DNA from: Apricaphanius iberus
Taxonomy: Eukaryota; Chordata; Actinopteri; Cyprinodontiformes; Aphaniidae
Length of the DNA stretch: 64,000 nt
Direction: 5' to 3'
Assembly: GCA_028564705.1 (NCBI GenBank)
Contig: JAPXFQ010000787.1
Span: 3,100,001 to 3,164,000, forward strand
Positions within the stretch are counted from its first letter, which is position 1; each line of letters starts with the position of its first letter. Below the pieces are notes generated by a model. The model searched no databases and was not told the origin of the DNA. It worked only from the letters and a program-made list of their open reading frames with translations. The position numbers and the translations under genes are program-made. Positions 1 through 13,719 of this stretch are shown here, piece after piece.

Positions 1-3000
1 ACCTGGCTAAGTGGTCAAGGAGAAGAGAAGCAAAACATTGTGGGAATGTGCTTGTCTTAGGAAACCTCTACTTATTCAGCATGCAGCTTTGGCTCTGCTA
101 ACTCACACTGGCAGCCTCTTGATAACTTTGCTCCAACTTTCTCCTCAGCAATTTAACAATGACTGGGAAAACGCTTTGCTTTTCATGTGTTATTTAACAT
201 AAGCTTAATGTAACTAAAACAGCATTTGTTTTTTAAGCTTATCTTAGCACATCATAAACAGATATATGGTGCATACGTTTCAGATTCACTAAATAATCTT
301 TAATCTGAGAATTATAACTAGACAAGGAAGCAGTGGTCAGTTGTTGTTTGCTTGAGGTTTTCGTGCAGAAGTGCTTAACTCTATACTGAGAAAACAGAGA
401 GAAACCTCATATGTTTTTCGTCAGATGTTATGAGTAATTGTTTAAAGTTTCCAGTTCCACTGCTAAAGACATGGCCCACGCCTAGGTTTAAGGACATCTT
501 CCACTTTAATCACTCTTGGCGCTTTTTTGTAGCTGATCATCTATAATTAAAAAATTAAACAGAAATTTGGTCGAACTTTGACTATAAAAGAACAAGGCAG
601 TCAGGAATGCTGCAAAAAGGTACGTTAAGGAGAAAGGAGATGAGATCTTTTGTTTAAGAGGAGTAACTAACCCTAACAAACTGGAACCCTTTGGAGGGAT
701 TTAAAAGCTCTATGTCGATAGCTCAGTCTGCCTATAATACACGATAGAGATCAACTGTGAAGTTTGCTGAGATTTCAATTTAGTTATTTCCTACAGAAAA
801 TGGCAGTTATATAGGATTTAGGTGTTAAATTTACAAGATGTTGGAGAGACTGTGAGACAGATGCTGCAACATAGCTGCATCAAGTAGCCTGTGGCTTGTT
901 ATGTTGCAATAACTAAATGTACACACTTGCACAGTGCTCAGTAGGACCTGTTTGATGCAGCTTCTTATTCAGTCTTCTCTGTTTGAGGCATTCATGGCCT
1001 CATCTGCACCCAGGAGAAATTGTTTGGATTTTTTTGGCAATCTCTGTTGGAAATATCTGAATTTAAGATTTTTGTAGTCTGATAAATGTAGGAGATTTTT
1101 CTTGCAAATTTCTGACTTTACAATATTAGGAAATACTAATACAGCTACCATTAGCCACCAGGGTTAGCTTAGACGGACCTATCAATCAAAAGAACACTCC
1201 CCGAATTATCATAATTTGAAGATTAAATTACGTCAAAACGGATGAGTTAGAAAAAAACTTCACCCCCCTCAGAGTTGTCATGATGGTAAACCAGACCTGT
1301 CAGGCCTAAAATGGTTTTTTGAACCAGACTGTAAACATGTTTATTTCTCCTTGAAGTTGACCTTTTTAACTCTGCTCCTTCTTGCCCCCAGCGGATTAGG
1401 GGAGAACAGTAATTTTTGTTACTTGGTCCTCTACTCTTGGTCCTGAGCTAGCTGAACATGCTAATGCTAACGTGAGCATGAATACGCTGCTGCGATTGGA
1501 ATGCTTATTTGGCTCAAACTGTGGTGTTTTTTCCCTGTCATCATCAAAGCTAGTCCACAAACTCTGTACACTTGAGTGTAGGCTGGATAAGAAGTAGCAG
1601 CTCTATAAAAGGCATCACTCACTCTATAACAAACTACTGTGCAGTAAAGGAATCATGCTCTCATCCATTTTTACGGCATAATTTTTTTCAGGTGTGCCGC
1701 AAAGATTCTCAAGAAAACCCGAACATGTTTTGATGTTTATGATCACATACAAACTCTGCTTTAATTGTTACCACAAGTGCAAGCCTTTTATTCTATTAAC
1801 CGGTACGTCCCAAACAGGTGTTTTTATTTTTTGAACATTTGTTATTAATTTGTCATGACAAAAGCATAGGCAGGACATTTATTTATTTAAAGAGGTTATG
1901 GATTATGAACATAAAGGGCTGGAAGCAGTTTGAGTTGGAACAGAAACGATCTGGTGATCAAATAGTAACTCTGAACAGGGTTGACAAGGGCTTCTGCTAG
2001 CATAGGCCTATTACAAACAGAAAACACTGATTTATGTAGGTTTTTGTTGGTAAAGTAGTTGCAATCATTTTTATTATTATTTTTTAATAAAATATTGCTA
2101 TAGAGTCTGCCAAAGGACCGATGGAGGAGTTTCATGTCTACTACCTGCAATAATGCTTTGCTTAAGAGGAGCCATTAATTTGGAAGCCTTTAACCCCTCC
2201 GTGCAGAAACTCAATCTGATAGTCCACACACACCAGCTGAACGAAGTACTGATGAGCTGTTAAAATTTATTTTGCTTCAAATTACCTCAGTAGTGGCTCT
2301 GTTAATTACACCACTCCTGGACAGGACTGGACGTCATTGTTAATCAAGAAACGGTGGCAGCTCATCTGGTGCCAAGAATTCATGTTGTGTGGGATTTAAG
2401 TTTAAGTTTGAGTTGAAAAATGCATAAGATAATTCAAATTAGTGCTAGACTGAGAGCCAAGTTTGGGAAAGTTATATTGTAAGTCTCCAGGTGATGAATA
2501 CACAAAGCTTCATAAAAATATTCATATCCATTGAATTTATTCTTATTTATCCGTGTTACAACCAGGAACATCTATTTATTTTTTCAGGGAATAAACACAA
2601 AGGGGTTTATAATTTTGAAATGACCCATGGGTAAAAAGATATAACAACTATTGTCTCTCTTCTGACACTAAATCAAAGAAGATGTAGAATGCAATTGAAA
2701 AGCTGTCTGTCTAGATAAAACTACAAATCTCCAGCAGCTTGGAATATCTTGAAACTGAACATGTTTTTTTAAAATAGAGATTTTAATAAAGATTTTCAAA
2801 ACACTTAGTTGAATTGGATCGTAACCTATCTGTGAACAGAAGTTTTTTGATCTTGCCACAGATTTTTTGTTGAATTTGGGTCTAAACTGAGGGCCAGAAT
2901 CATAAAGTTCAAAGTACTCTGAGACTAGATTTTTATCTATATTTCATTGTCAAAATCATTCTGGGCTTTTTTTAACTTCTTAAAAATAATCTATATATAG

Positions 3001-3944
3001 GTGGTGTTTTGAAAAAGCAAATTAGATGAAAACCAGTTATGGTAAAAATAACAATAAAATGTAGTAAAGTCTATAGTTTAGCTTTTTGGGGCCTATGTTT
3101 TCTGTCTTTTTGGTTTGTTAATTTTCTTCTTATTTTCCTGCCACGAAGATGAAATCTTTTTTGTGGTTCTTCTAGTCTTTTAAAAAAAAATTACATGTCA
3201 CTAGATACTTGTGGCACGATTTACTTCGACATCACAATTAAAATCAATAAAACGGCTAATAACAGAAAAGTGATTTGTGTTTTGAGGAATATTTCCATTT
3301 AGGAAGGTATAAACCTAAACATAATGGAAAATCTCATTAAAAATAATTACAGATGGTGACCATCTGCATCAGCTCCATTTCCTTCAGGGCAAAATTTTTA
3401 CCATTCTTGACCTGCAGAGGCCATTGTCCCGTTTAGTTCATGTTTTGACATATGTACTTCTACTAAAGCCAGTAATAATCAAAATGAAACCCTTAATCCT
3501 TTTTTATTAGCTTGAGAAAATATTTACTTGTAAACTAATATTCTATACATCTTTTCAGATAACATTACAGGGTTTTGATTTATTTCGGAGCATTTAGATC
3601 TGGGAACCGCGATGGCCTCTAAAACCCCAATAAACCATTAACTTTCAGCATTCTAGCAGAGCCCATTTTGTTTAAATTCGCTTTACATTTAAAACAGTCA
3701 CTTTTTAGTCAAAAAAAGTCAAAAATAGCCATTGGAAGACGACTCCATAGCATCCCAAATCCTCTACCACACATTCTAATGAGAATGAGGTGTTTGTTGC
3801 TAGCGCAATTTTGGTTTTGTCTAAACAAAGCACACATTTCTTGTTAATGTTCCTGAAGCTTTTATCAAACTGGACAGATTTACATTTTCGTTACATTTCC
3901 CTGCTGGACCTTCTAAAAGAACAGTTGCATGTATAAAAAGTAAA
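1..3944. other. region without a recognisable gene
   Basis: AT-rich DNA with only short chance reading frames. The one recognisable item is a diverged DNA-repeat copy at about 2508-2915 (listed separately). I see no exon pattern, promoter or RNA gene that I can support. Confidence 0.6.
2508..2915 (+). repeat. diverged copy of a teleost DNA-transposon-like repeat (family M1)
   Basis: It begins TTCATAAAAATATTCATA, the degraded edge found in repeats ending TTGCAAAAGTATTC, followed by GTGTTACAACCAGG. Internally, CTGTGAACAGAAG, TCTTGCCACAGATTTT and GGGTCTAAACTGAGGGCCAG match the theme 'cttgccacagattctcaattggatttaggtctggactttgac' common in fish genomes. Other copies here are at 7910-8330, 16574-16690, 42300-43290, 58505-58670 and 62735-63065. 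No transposase frame survives. Superfamily not assigned. Confidence 0.6.
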
Positions 3945-4372
3945 ATGTCTGTTTTGGAGACGCCAAGAGGCCAGTCTTTACCACACTTCAGTTCCTATGC
4001 TCCCCATATCTGGAACAAACTCCCGGATGAATGCAAAACTGCAGAGACACTGAACCATTTCAAATCAAAAGTTAAAACTCATCTATTTAGAATTGCTTAT
4101 GTGTAACTGATAAAACTTCATGGCCTTTTTAATTATTGTTACATTTTTCTGTTTTCATTTTCATCATTTTACATTAATGTTCTCTTATGCTCTAATCACT
4201 AAATGTTTTCTTTTCTTTTAATTACATAAATTGTCTTTTTTATATGTTCGTTTAAGATTTCTTTTAGTGATTCTATGTTTTAATTCTTCACATTTTTCTA
4301 ATCATGTAAAACACCTTGAATTGCCTTGTGTTGAAAGTATGCTATACAAATAAGATTGCCTTGCCTTGCCTT
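3945..4372 (+). mobile_element. LINE 3' end (L2/CR1-like), 5'-truncated
   Basis: Frame 3945-4106 encodes a reverse-transcriptase-protein C-terminus, ...SSYAPHIWNKLPDECKTA then FKSKVKTHLFRIAYV and stop; the 'WNKLPD...FKSKLKTHLF' ending is typical of L2/CR1-clade LINEs in fish. An AT-rich 3' UTR follows and ends in a short tandem tail (TTGCC repeated) at 4356-4372, the kind of microsatellite tail used by this clade. Confidence 0.75.
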
Positions 4373-5499
4373 CTGATAGAAGCCCTAATCCCAACACCAT
4401 ATTTGTTAAATGCTTTATATAGGAAGAGATGCATATAATAAGGCCCCAGGAGGAATATGTGTTAAATTCAAAGGCTGGATCAGGAAAGGTCAGTTTTTTA
4501 TGTCAGTTTTTACTACAACTGTAAACAGTGTGAACTATGATGTTTAACAGGAGCCAAGTACGCTTGACCTGGTTTGACTTGACAAATGATGTAACAGATG
4601 GTGACTGGTGACCTTTGAGGTCAAGCATCAGGGTTATTTCTCTCCCACGACGATCATTTAGACCCAATGTACTGAAACAGCTGCTGCCCTGTGAGACAAT
4701 TTAGAGCTAATTTATTTTTCATTATTTTTCCCTCAAAGCCTTTTCACACCACTTTAACAAGCAGTAATTGCTGTTTTAGTTCATTATTCTTACCATGAAG
4801 TTGCTTGGCAGTTGTGCAGAATCTAAATAACAAGACACACTGCAGGAGAGAAACGTTCAGGATCCACATCTTTTATTTATTCCACACCACGGCAACTAAA
4901 GAGGCATTTTTCATTAGCATTGCTGTGCTGACAACAGTTACTGAGGCCATTTGTGAATGTTCGACACTGTCTGTCCATCAGGCTCTACCCTCTGTGGGAC
5001 ATGAGTGGAAAAACTTTTCAAAGAGAGGTAACCTGAAAGAATCCAATTAAGATGCATAAACTACTTCAACAAAGACCTTTTGATATGAATGAGTGGTTTC
5101 CCAGCTTATCTCTGAGGCAGAAGCTAAACCCCCTCAAGGAGGGAACTCATTGGAAGCCTGTATTTCCAGGATTCTTTCCATCTCATGGCCAAAGGTGAGA
5201 GTCTGAACGTAGAAGGAAAAGTAATTTGAGAGGTTCGCCTTTTAGGTGAACCCAACAGCACTGGTGCTACTTCACCATATATCTCTGGCTGCATCTCATC
5301 TGAACAAGACAATTTACCTCCCCACCTTGAGGCAGACATCATCTCTGATCCATTTGAGAGCATTTCTATGTTGCTTTTTTTTAAATTCACCACAAACAGT
5401 ATCTATGAAAAGGCCAACACTAATGGACAATCCTGAAATGCTTTCAGGTCTTTGATGATCCTTGCTTGTATAGATATCACAAAGGGTCTCTGTCCATTA

Positions 5500-5883
5500 G
5501 TCATTAGAGGTCCGTCCATCCATTTTCTGAACCGCTTAGTCCTCCAGGGGTCGCAGCGGGGCTGGTGCCTATCTCCAGCTGTCAACGGGTGAGAGGCGGG
5601 GTACACCCTGGACAGGTCGCCAGTCCATCACAGGGCCACATAGAGACAGACAGGACAAACAACCATGCACGCACACACCCACACCTAAGGACAAATTAGA
5701 TTGATCAATTAACCTGACAGTCATGTTTTTGGATTGTGGGAGGAAGCTGGAGTACCCGGAGGGAACCCACGCATGCACGGGGAGAACATGCAAACTCCAT
5801 GCAGAAAGGGATACAAACCCACCTTCTTGCTGCAAGGCAACAGTGCTAACCACTGCACCACCGTGCAGCCTGTCATTAGAGGT
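5500..5883 (+). mobile_element. 360-bp retroposon with 12-bp target-site duplication (family R1)
   Basis: The insert 5512-5871 is bounded by a perfect 12-bp direct repeat, GTCATTAGAGGT, at 5500-5511 and 5872-5883. The body begins CCGTCCATCCATTTTCTGAA and contains GGGGTACACCCTGGACAGGT and ACATGCAAACTCCATGCAGA, hallmarks of a very common teleost interspersed repeat. Older copies lie at 8770-9135 and 33705-33965. The target duplication length fits LINE-mediated insertion. No coding sequence of its own. Confidence 0.8.
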
Positions 5884-6105
5884 CATTAGAGGAAATCATG
5901 GCGAATATCCACTAGACAAACAATTTCCCTCTAGAAACGATCAGTTGGGTCCAACAAGCTAGCACCATCTGACTCAGCCAGGCTGGTTAAGCCTCTTGAC
6001 ACACTTGACAGTCAACCAGTGCCAAACTTCAGTAGGTAAATGGATGGCACAGCTTGTGTTTTCAGCGGGTCTTTGACCTCTCACAGTGTGGAGCGAAAGA
6101 TATGG

Positions 6106-6799
6106 TATGGGGAGCCTAAGTCACGCACTCCTATTTCCTACTCCCAAAGAAATTAATGAGAGTCAATGGAGCGATAAAAGTTATTCTCTGATCCCTTTTG
6201 AAATGCACCATGGATCTAACATATGATGTTTGTTAATTTTAAAGATGCATTTTGATGCAGATAAAAAACTAATTTTCAACCGCCGGCAGAGGTTACTGGA
6301 GGTTTTGTGTGAAAACACTTATGAGACTACAACTGAAGAAGAGGTGGAAAAATTTTCCAGGACAAAGGAATGAGCATTGAACGTAGAGACAACCATTTTA
6401 ATTCTAGCCATTTAGAAAGCGAAAGCTATTCTGGGGGAGAAACAGTCGGTTAAGTGAGAGCCAGCATGCGGGAGAAGCTCTACGATGTCTTGGTGAGTTT
6501 ATCAAGTGCTACCTAGTTCTAGCTAGCGTTAGCCCCGGACATCATATTTGCGACTTCTGATATATGCATTTTAAATGCGAATTTTTAAAACCAAATATAT
6601 GCCAAATCACTTGACAAACACAGTCGAATGGACATAATTAATTATCATTTTAATTGAGGTACAATATATGTGTGATTCAGGATGTAAGACAAAGCAACCA
6701 GAAAATAACTTGAATCGCTCTATTGACTTCCTTTCATTATTTTTCCAGCCAGGGGACCCACGGGCCGGCAGGAAGGGGAGGAGACTTAGGCTCCCCATA
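6106..6799. mobile_element. non-autonomous DNA transposon with 17-bp terminal inverted repeats
   Basis: TATGGGGAGCCTAAGTC at 6106-6122 is matched by its exact inverse at 6783-6799. If the outer TA is read as the duplicated target, the repeats start TGGGGAGCC, as in a Tc1/mariner-type insertion; other superfamilies are possible. The interior has no long reading frame, only a short start MREKLYDVL near 6466. Confidence 0.7.
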
Positions 6800-7909
6800 A
6801 CTCAGATCCTCCCCTGTCTGTATGGAAATCTGTTGAATAAGTTTTAGGAGCTTTTATCGTTGGGATGATTGCAAAAATGGGAAACCTTTAGCTGCTTGGA
6901 AATACGGAGCATATGCCTCTGACAATAAAAATTATTTGGAAGAGATTTTATTAGCTTGAAATACTGATGCATGGCCAACTATGTTCATCTATCAGTTATT
7001 AATTAGCTGAGTTTGTTGGGTCTTTATTCTCCCTTTTCCATTACGTTTTATTCTCACTATTCTCTTAAAAGTAACATCAAACCATGGGGGTATTTCAGTT
7101 TACTCTTTCTTTTACTCATTCCTTATATCTTTGCTTCTTTTTCTTTAATGGAGACTTTCAAACCCAAAGCGAATCCACTCAACTTCCTTTTCTAGTTTGA
7201 ACTTAAAACCCTTCTGAAACTCATTGGTTGGTAATGTACCCTGAACACTGTGTTGGCAATGGACCGTCTCTGTTTAAGCCACAGGCCATCATCCCTTTGA
7301 CTCTTTGGTCAGAGATTGAAGTCTCTACAGCTGGTTAAACACGGCTTAGTGTGCGCAAAAACAACATTGTGTTTGCACAGCTCTGTGACATCTGACCTTT
7401 GCGGACAGCCTCTTTCAACATCAGAGTGTGGTTGCTTTAATTTACTTGAAGATGACAAATGAAACTGTGCTTTAGTAGAGATGTAGAAACCATTTGTGTT
7501 TTCACTTCTGAAGAATTAAACTATTCGGGTCTAGAGTTTATCCAGTCTCAGTTGGCATTTAATATCCTACTCACAGAGTATGAAGACTCTTCCTTAAATA
7601 TTCTAAGGTGGGAGATGTTCAGAGTAAAAACACTTGTGTTTGACCCTATTGAGGCGTTTTTAGTAATAATTAGAGTTCCACTTGTCTCATAATCCTTCTT
7701 AAATGATTCAAAGTAGCATTTGAAACCAGTAACTGGGATGTAATGTGTTTCTTGACAAGCCGTCCCATGAACTTTGAGACTTAAATTTACAAACCAGTCA
7801 CTTAAAGATAAATTCTAATGTCTAAGATCTATTCTTTGCCTGGTTCTAATAATATTTACACTTGGCAAGTTTCTAGAAACCCGTCATAGAGTCCACACCA
7901 TTATATGTT
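6800..7909. other. region without a recognisable gene
   Basis: AT-rich sequence between two repeats. Reading frames here are short and have no recognisable domain. Confidence 0.5.
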
Positions 7910-8330
7910 TTAAACTCAAATTATGAAAAACCCAACTTTAATGCAACATCTTGTAGAACCACCTTAAACAGCAATAACTCACCAATCCAGTTTATCATCA
8001 TGGAGTAGTTTTCCTCCAATCTTTTATGTTGCTTCAGTTCATTGAAGCTTGACGATATTTGCTCCGGCACAGTTCTCTCAAAATCCCACTTTAGCATTCC
8101 AGTCAAATTCAGGTCTGGACTTTGACTAGGTAATTTCAAAACCTTGATTATTTTCTTTTACAGTCATTTTGTAGAAGATTTGTTGGTGTGTTAACATAAT
8201 TGTTCTGCTTGCGACCCAATTGCAGCCATACTTCAGCCAAAGGACATAGATCAAGAAATCTTGGGGTCAATTTAATTGCAATTTCATGAACAGGCAGCCA
8301 CCTAAAGGATTATTTTATATAATATAGAAA
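7910..8330. repeat. diverged copy of M1 DNA repeat
   Basis: Contains the M1 signature TCAGGTCTGGACTTTGACTA near 8108 and the preceding 'cttcagttcattgaagctt...' segment. It has no intact ends and no protein. Confidence 0.5.
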
Positions 8331-8769
8331 CAAGTCATTGTTTTTCAAGCTGTACTGCTGTGAACTTTAAACAATAATGAACTTTAAGTCTTAAATATAA
8401 CACTTGCGTTTTGCATCTTTTGTTTTGCTCGGCATCGGACCATCTAACTTTATATTGAATTTGCTGGGACATCCATGCTAGAGCTAATTTGCAACTTACT
8501 TGAGTGTTTCAGTTCATCAATAACCTTTTCCTACAGAATGATTGACAAGAGATATATCGTATAATCTATAGTCCAATTACTACCAAAAGCTTGATTCAGA
8601 TTTAAATGTACTGACAAATAGGAGTTGCTTCTCTATACTCTTTCCTTAGGTCCAGACCAGCATACACTTGACTCTTAACATAAGTAGCTAAAGTATTTGT
8701 GCATTAGCTTTGTTTGTTTAGTAAATTATGAAAACTGGAATTCACTTTTTCCTTTTTTGTGTTCATATT

Positions 8770-9135
8770 AGAACCTCCATCCCTTCATCTATCCTCAATA
8801 CCCATTTATCCTTACAGGTTTGCAGTAGGAGCCGATGCCTATCATTGAGTCATTGGGTAAGAGACTGGTTACACCCAGGCAGTCCATCACATGCAGACAA
8901 GAAAAACAACCATGTAGATTCACACCTAAGAATTTAGAGAGACCAATCAACCTAATAGTCCTGTTTTGGACTGTGGGTGTAAGCCAGAGTACCCGGAAAG
9001 AAGCCACGTATACAGTGGGAGAATATGAAAACTATATGCCAAAAAAACAGGTATTAAAGACCGGGGGATTAAAACTCATGACTTATTTGCTGCAAGTCAA
9101 CAGTGCAACCAACTGTGCCACTGCACAGCCCAATA
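8770..9135 (+). repeat. old copy of retroposon family R1
   Basis: Aligns by eye along its length with 5512-5871: CACACCTAAGAATTTAGAGA, AGAGTACCCGGAAAGAAGCC, GCTGCAAGTCAACAGTGCAACC. Many substitutions; no clear target duplication. Confidence 0.65.
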
Positions 9136-9599
9136 TTACAAACGGGTAATGATAGATCGCATGTTTCCGGAGATGTAAGTAAAAGCTTAAAAGAAATAGT
9201 CTGTACCAGGGGCGGAGTTAGGGGGTGGCTACGTGGGTTTGAACCCTGGATGTTTTCTGAGAAGCCCCGAATCTCAATTTTAATTTTGAAAGGGAGAAAA
9301 AAAGCCTCTCTGAAATAAATTGCAATACCGCAGTTCACCAGAGAGGCAGCAGAGAGAAGAAATTATTCGGCACCCTCAGCAGTCTGCCTGCTGGGGACAG
9401 GGGCGCTGATAAGAATTTTGGGCCCCATGACAAGAATCTTGGCAAGGCCCCCAACACAGCTGATATATTTTTTTTATGTTAATTTACATAACATCATGCA
9501 CTTTATGGTATATTCACTGTCATTCTCATATATTTAAGTCAATAAGACTTTATGTGAATCATATAAAACTGCTTCTGTACTGCTAGACCACCTTAAATT

Positions 9600-10220
9600 C
9601 ATTATTTTGTGCTTGCAAAAAGCAATGTAAGTGGATTACAAATTATTTACTCTTATTTTTGCAAATTGTTTGAAAAGTGGTGTTGGACAGATGGTAAAAC
9701 ACAATCAGGATTTATAAAAGATAGGTCTTTACATAATAAAACCAGATTAGTCCTTGATTTATTACATTATAATTATTTGATTGAAGATGAGGGTTTCATT
9801 TGAATTTTTGGATCTTTATGTAAGATTTGATTCTGTTGAACATACATGAATTATAAAAACGTACATATAATGGTTCGGTTTCTCTCCCCCAAGGAACACC
9901 TAAAGGATTCACTATCAATCGTGGAATCCGGCAGGGCTCTCACTTTTCTCCCTAATTATTTATTTTAGCTGCTGAGTTATTAGCTATATATCTAAAAAAA
10001 AAACCAGTCCAGATCCCTTTGGAAATCATAACAAAATTGGAATATTTTCTAAAGCATTGGGATTCTATTTACATTTAAAAAATGCGAGCCTATGTCAATA
10101 CATGATTTGGAGCAAACTGACTTATATGGGATTCCAGTTAAAATGAGGTAAAATCTTTGGGAATGATTATAACTAAAAATACTAAAACCAGAGAAGACTT
10201 AAATATTTTACCTGTAATAA
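9600..10220 (+). pseudogene. L1-like LINE reverse transcriptase remnant
   Basis: A conceptual reading with frameshifts shows QSGFIKDRSLHNKTRLVLDL and, further on, NRGIRQG-like text (near 9920-9945), which match the reverse-transcriptase fingers/palm of L1-clade elements in fish. Several stops break the frame. It is too short and damaged to be active. Confidence 0.6.
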
Positions 10221-11640
10221 AAAAATAAATCAATACTCAACTCCTGGTTGCAGGCAACTTCTTGCAGGCAGAAACTCTGATAGAAATCTGCCAGCTTCTG
10301 TATGAACTAAATGAGTTGTTTGGGAGGTTTCAGTGCATTTCTTGAAGATGATGTGGAATTGTATTACTACACGATCCCCTATGTTGTCAGATACAGTATG
10401 ATCCATCTCTGCCAACCACCCTTCACAGAATACTTTCATATTATCTGATCCAGAATGTTTGCAAACTAAATTGAAACAGCGCCAAATCCTTTGTAGAAGT
10501 GATCATATTATTATTCACATGATAAATATTCAAAATAGTTTTATTAAAATTCACATAGTTTTAGGAAAAGTCAGGGACCAACAAGGCTTCATTACTTAAT
10601 TTGACAAAGTTATTTAATATGCATATTCCAAAAGGGTCAAAATGACAGCCTTAGACATTCTAATGTTTAAGTGTATTTGACTGATCTGAATGATCAAGAC
10701 CTCATTTTGACAGCGGCAAGGTCAACTGATAGTCAATATAACTTCTTATGTTTGACTGCATTTATAAGTTAACAGAGTAAAAAGGGGGGTTCTTGAGGTA
10801 ACGTGGAGAAATTTGAGCAAAGCTGCTGTATCCCATCACCATGACGTGAAGATCTACAGAGCTACTCAGCTAATGAGTTGGCACTAACTTAAGTCCGAAA
10901 ACATCACTTTAACTGAATAATGCACACTTTAATGCAGCGGTAACTCACTACGAAATGTGCTAAACAACCATAAATACAGTGGTTTTATACTCTTTGCATC
11001 TCGACATAGGGGCTGCTGGCTATCAGCAAGTCCGAGCCGACAGCCGAAGCAGATATGGGAATCTCTATGCAGCGCTTCTGAACAAGTTTACAAGTACAGT
11101 CAAAAGAACATAACATCAAACTGACAGCGTGTCGTGTTGGTAAACCATCAAAAAATTTTCCTGGCACTGTGTTGCATCATCATGCCCAAAAAACCCAGGA
11201 GCAAGCATTTATTACTTACCAATCCAGTAGCAACGTGGCTAGTTCAGCATCCATACATCCTCCTGTATCTCACAGCGGCTGACACACAAAACTGAAAAGT
11301 TGTAACACTGGGTTTTAGAAGCTAATCCTACTTTGACCTAAATTGAGCAACAGTTTGACAAAATAATTTCCAGAGCAGTGAAGAGAAGGAATGGTTCACA
11401 AAGGCGAAGCGTGCTGTACACATTTCGCATGTGCCGCTGCCAGTGTCAGACGATACCGTAAGGGAGATGGGTGAAATGATAATATCATACATAATTCGAG
11501 TTTTTTTTTTTTATTGAATCCCACCCATATATAATATGGTTATTTTAACAGATCAAATGAAATATTTCATTTAAAAAACTTACACAAGACAATACATATT
11601 GATAGCCATCAAAGGGCCCCCTGTCTGTGCCGGCCCCTCA

Positions 11641-11691
11641 GAATTGTCCTAACCTTAAAGCCCCCCACCCCCCCCCCCCCCCCCCCCCCTG
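11641..11691. repeat. poly-C tract
   Basis: A run of about 30 C bases with one A (roughly 11661-11689) at the likely right end of the hAT-like element. A second, shorter C run is at 21558-21574. Confidence 0.9.
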
Positions 11692-13719
11692 ACGGCACCC
11701 ATGGCTGGGGATGCGGCTGCAGGAGTGTTGCTGAAATGGATTAATTAGGGAACGTTTTTAGACAATAACTACAGTAGACAGCAGCAGCTGTGATAAAATG
11801 GATCATGACTGCTCTGTGAATCTTACTTTAAAAGTGCTGGATTGCTAAATGTCAGTTTTCTATTAGTTTTGGTAGAGAAAATGAATGGTAAGAGACTTAC
11901 CTACAGTATATGGTGACATGGGAAGAATGTCAGAAATACTTGGATAAATAATTAAATATCACAAAGGAATAAGACTGAGAAACAACTGAAGAAGAGTAAA
12001 ATTGTGTTACAGTAACTAAGTAAATACAGACAGTTGCATTGAAAAATATAATTAAATTGATTTTTCATCAGTATGGCCTAAGGGGTTAGAAAATCATAAC
12101 CAGTTTTTACCCTCCACAAATTTTTACCCATACTAGCTATTCAGTTTTTATTAATTTTGATACTGAGTCTGAACGATCTGAATAATCCACATTGTGCCAT
12201 CACACATCTAGCAGAAAAATACATGTCACTTTTTTGTCCACAATGACAAAAAAACCCACTGATTCTGACCCTAATGGCTCCTTGGAGTGTATCAGATCAG
12301 CTGCAGAGGCCACAGATGTGCATCAAATCCTCAGTAACTCTTCTACCTGCATTGAGCTCCCAGATTGACAGATGTATTGAGTATGATGTTCATATCTGAG
12401 ATGGGGTAGGGTTAGCTCAGATGCTGTCATGGTAATGTTGAAAAAGTTTGTGGGCAAATACATTTAATTAAAGCTGTTGTTGAGAGAACTGGTAATAGGT
12501 CATGAAACTTGAGCAGAAAGCAAAAGAAAAACCAGATTAAATCAGTGTAAGAATGAAGAACAGAGCAGGAAAAACAACAGAGGCCAGGTTCATGTCTAAG
12601 ACCATAAGATTCCGGTGGCCCCGTTGCTTTATATCATGTGCTCTTAATGGATGTAAGATGAATTTCCTGGACCAGTGATTTGAGGTGACTTCAGTCAGCA
12701 GCTGACAATTATTGATAGTTAATATGGTTGGAGTCATGTTTTGCTTGATAAAAGCATATTACATTTATTCCAGTGTCTTTTATCTGCTTAAAGTTGATCC
12801 GAATGTATCACTTAAAGCAAAAATGTTTTGCCCATCAGTCATCTGGGCTAAGCCCCTGATCATCTTCAATCCTAAATCCCCCCCTGGTCTGTACACAGTG
12901 TTTTCCAATGATACACGGTACCCTCAAACGTGCATGTACCTTCTATATCCTGCTGAAAAGGTATCTGCAAAGACTGAGTTTAAAAAAGGTAAGAAAGTCA
13001 AATATTTCGTCCAACAAAGGTCATATTGTCCTCCTGCTGACGTGGCCTGTTCAGAGGCATGTATTAGGAAGGCTGATGAGAATCCTGAACAGGCTTTGAA
13101 CTGTGTGTTTTAGTTGAGATGGGCAGGAGAGACCACTTGGCACCGTTAACCTGACCGCCTGAACTTTTTGGCCTCTAGCTCTCTGCCTCATACCTGCCAG
13201 CTCCAACATGGTTGGGGGAATACGTAGCAGTGAACCTTGTCCTCTGGAGCCTCTTGGCTTTAATGGACTAGTCTGAGCAAAGCTGCTATGAACAGATAGA
13301 TTTACAGATTTCTCTTTTTTACATAACATTACATTTGTTCATTCAGGTAAAAATATAAAACTTAAAGGTTAGTCTTCCCTGAATTTCCAGCAGCCCTGCC
13401 CTCCTGGATGCTTCACTTGAAATGTTTTCATTAGGAAGTCCTCATAAGCCCTTCTGTTTCACGGTCAACTGTGACACATGGAGGCATTTAACCCTCGTAA
13501 ATCTAGTAGAAAACTCCTGTAAGTCTGCAGAAGCTCAGAGCTTAGGGTTGGAGGATCTGCAGAAGAGTGTCTGTTGATTTAAATATGTGTGGAAAATGTA
13601 AAAACATTATGTCAAATTATATCATAGTTTTCGACATGCAGGTGGCAGGTCATCCCACACTTTAGTAGCAGCTAGAGCAAGAGCAGGGCCATTTCTCAGT
13701 TTGGCAGACATTTATATCC
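11692..13719. other. region without a recognisable gene
   Basis: The longest frame is a 133-codon + strand frame at 12712-13113 with no recognisable domain or splice context, listed among the rejected items. No RNA gene seen. Confidence 0.5.

Larger units (their letters stand above)
9207..11691. mobile_element. hAT-like DNA element edges around an L1-like LINE remnant
   Basis: Two hAT-style termini start at 9207 (CAGGGGCGGAGTTAGGGGG) and 9398 (CAGGGGCGCTGATAAG, then TTTTGGGCCCCATGACAAG). A possible right edge, ...CCCCCCTG, is at 11691 after a poly-C run. Flanks do not show a clean 8-bp duplication, so the limits are uncertain. The interior includes the LINE remnant at 9600-10220. Confidence 0.4.

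Noticed and set aside
12712..13113. 133-codon + strand frame
   Set aside because: No recognisable domain, no splice context, no conserved pattern; composition like the surrounding AT-rich DNA.
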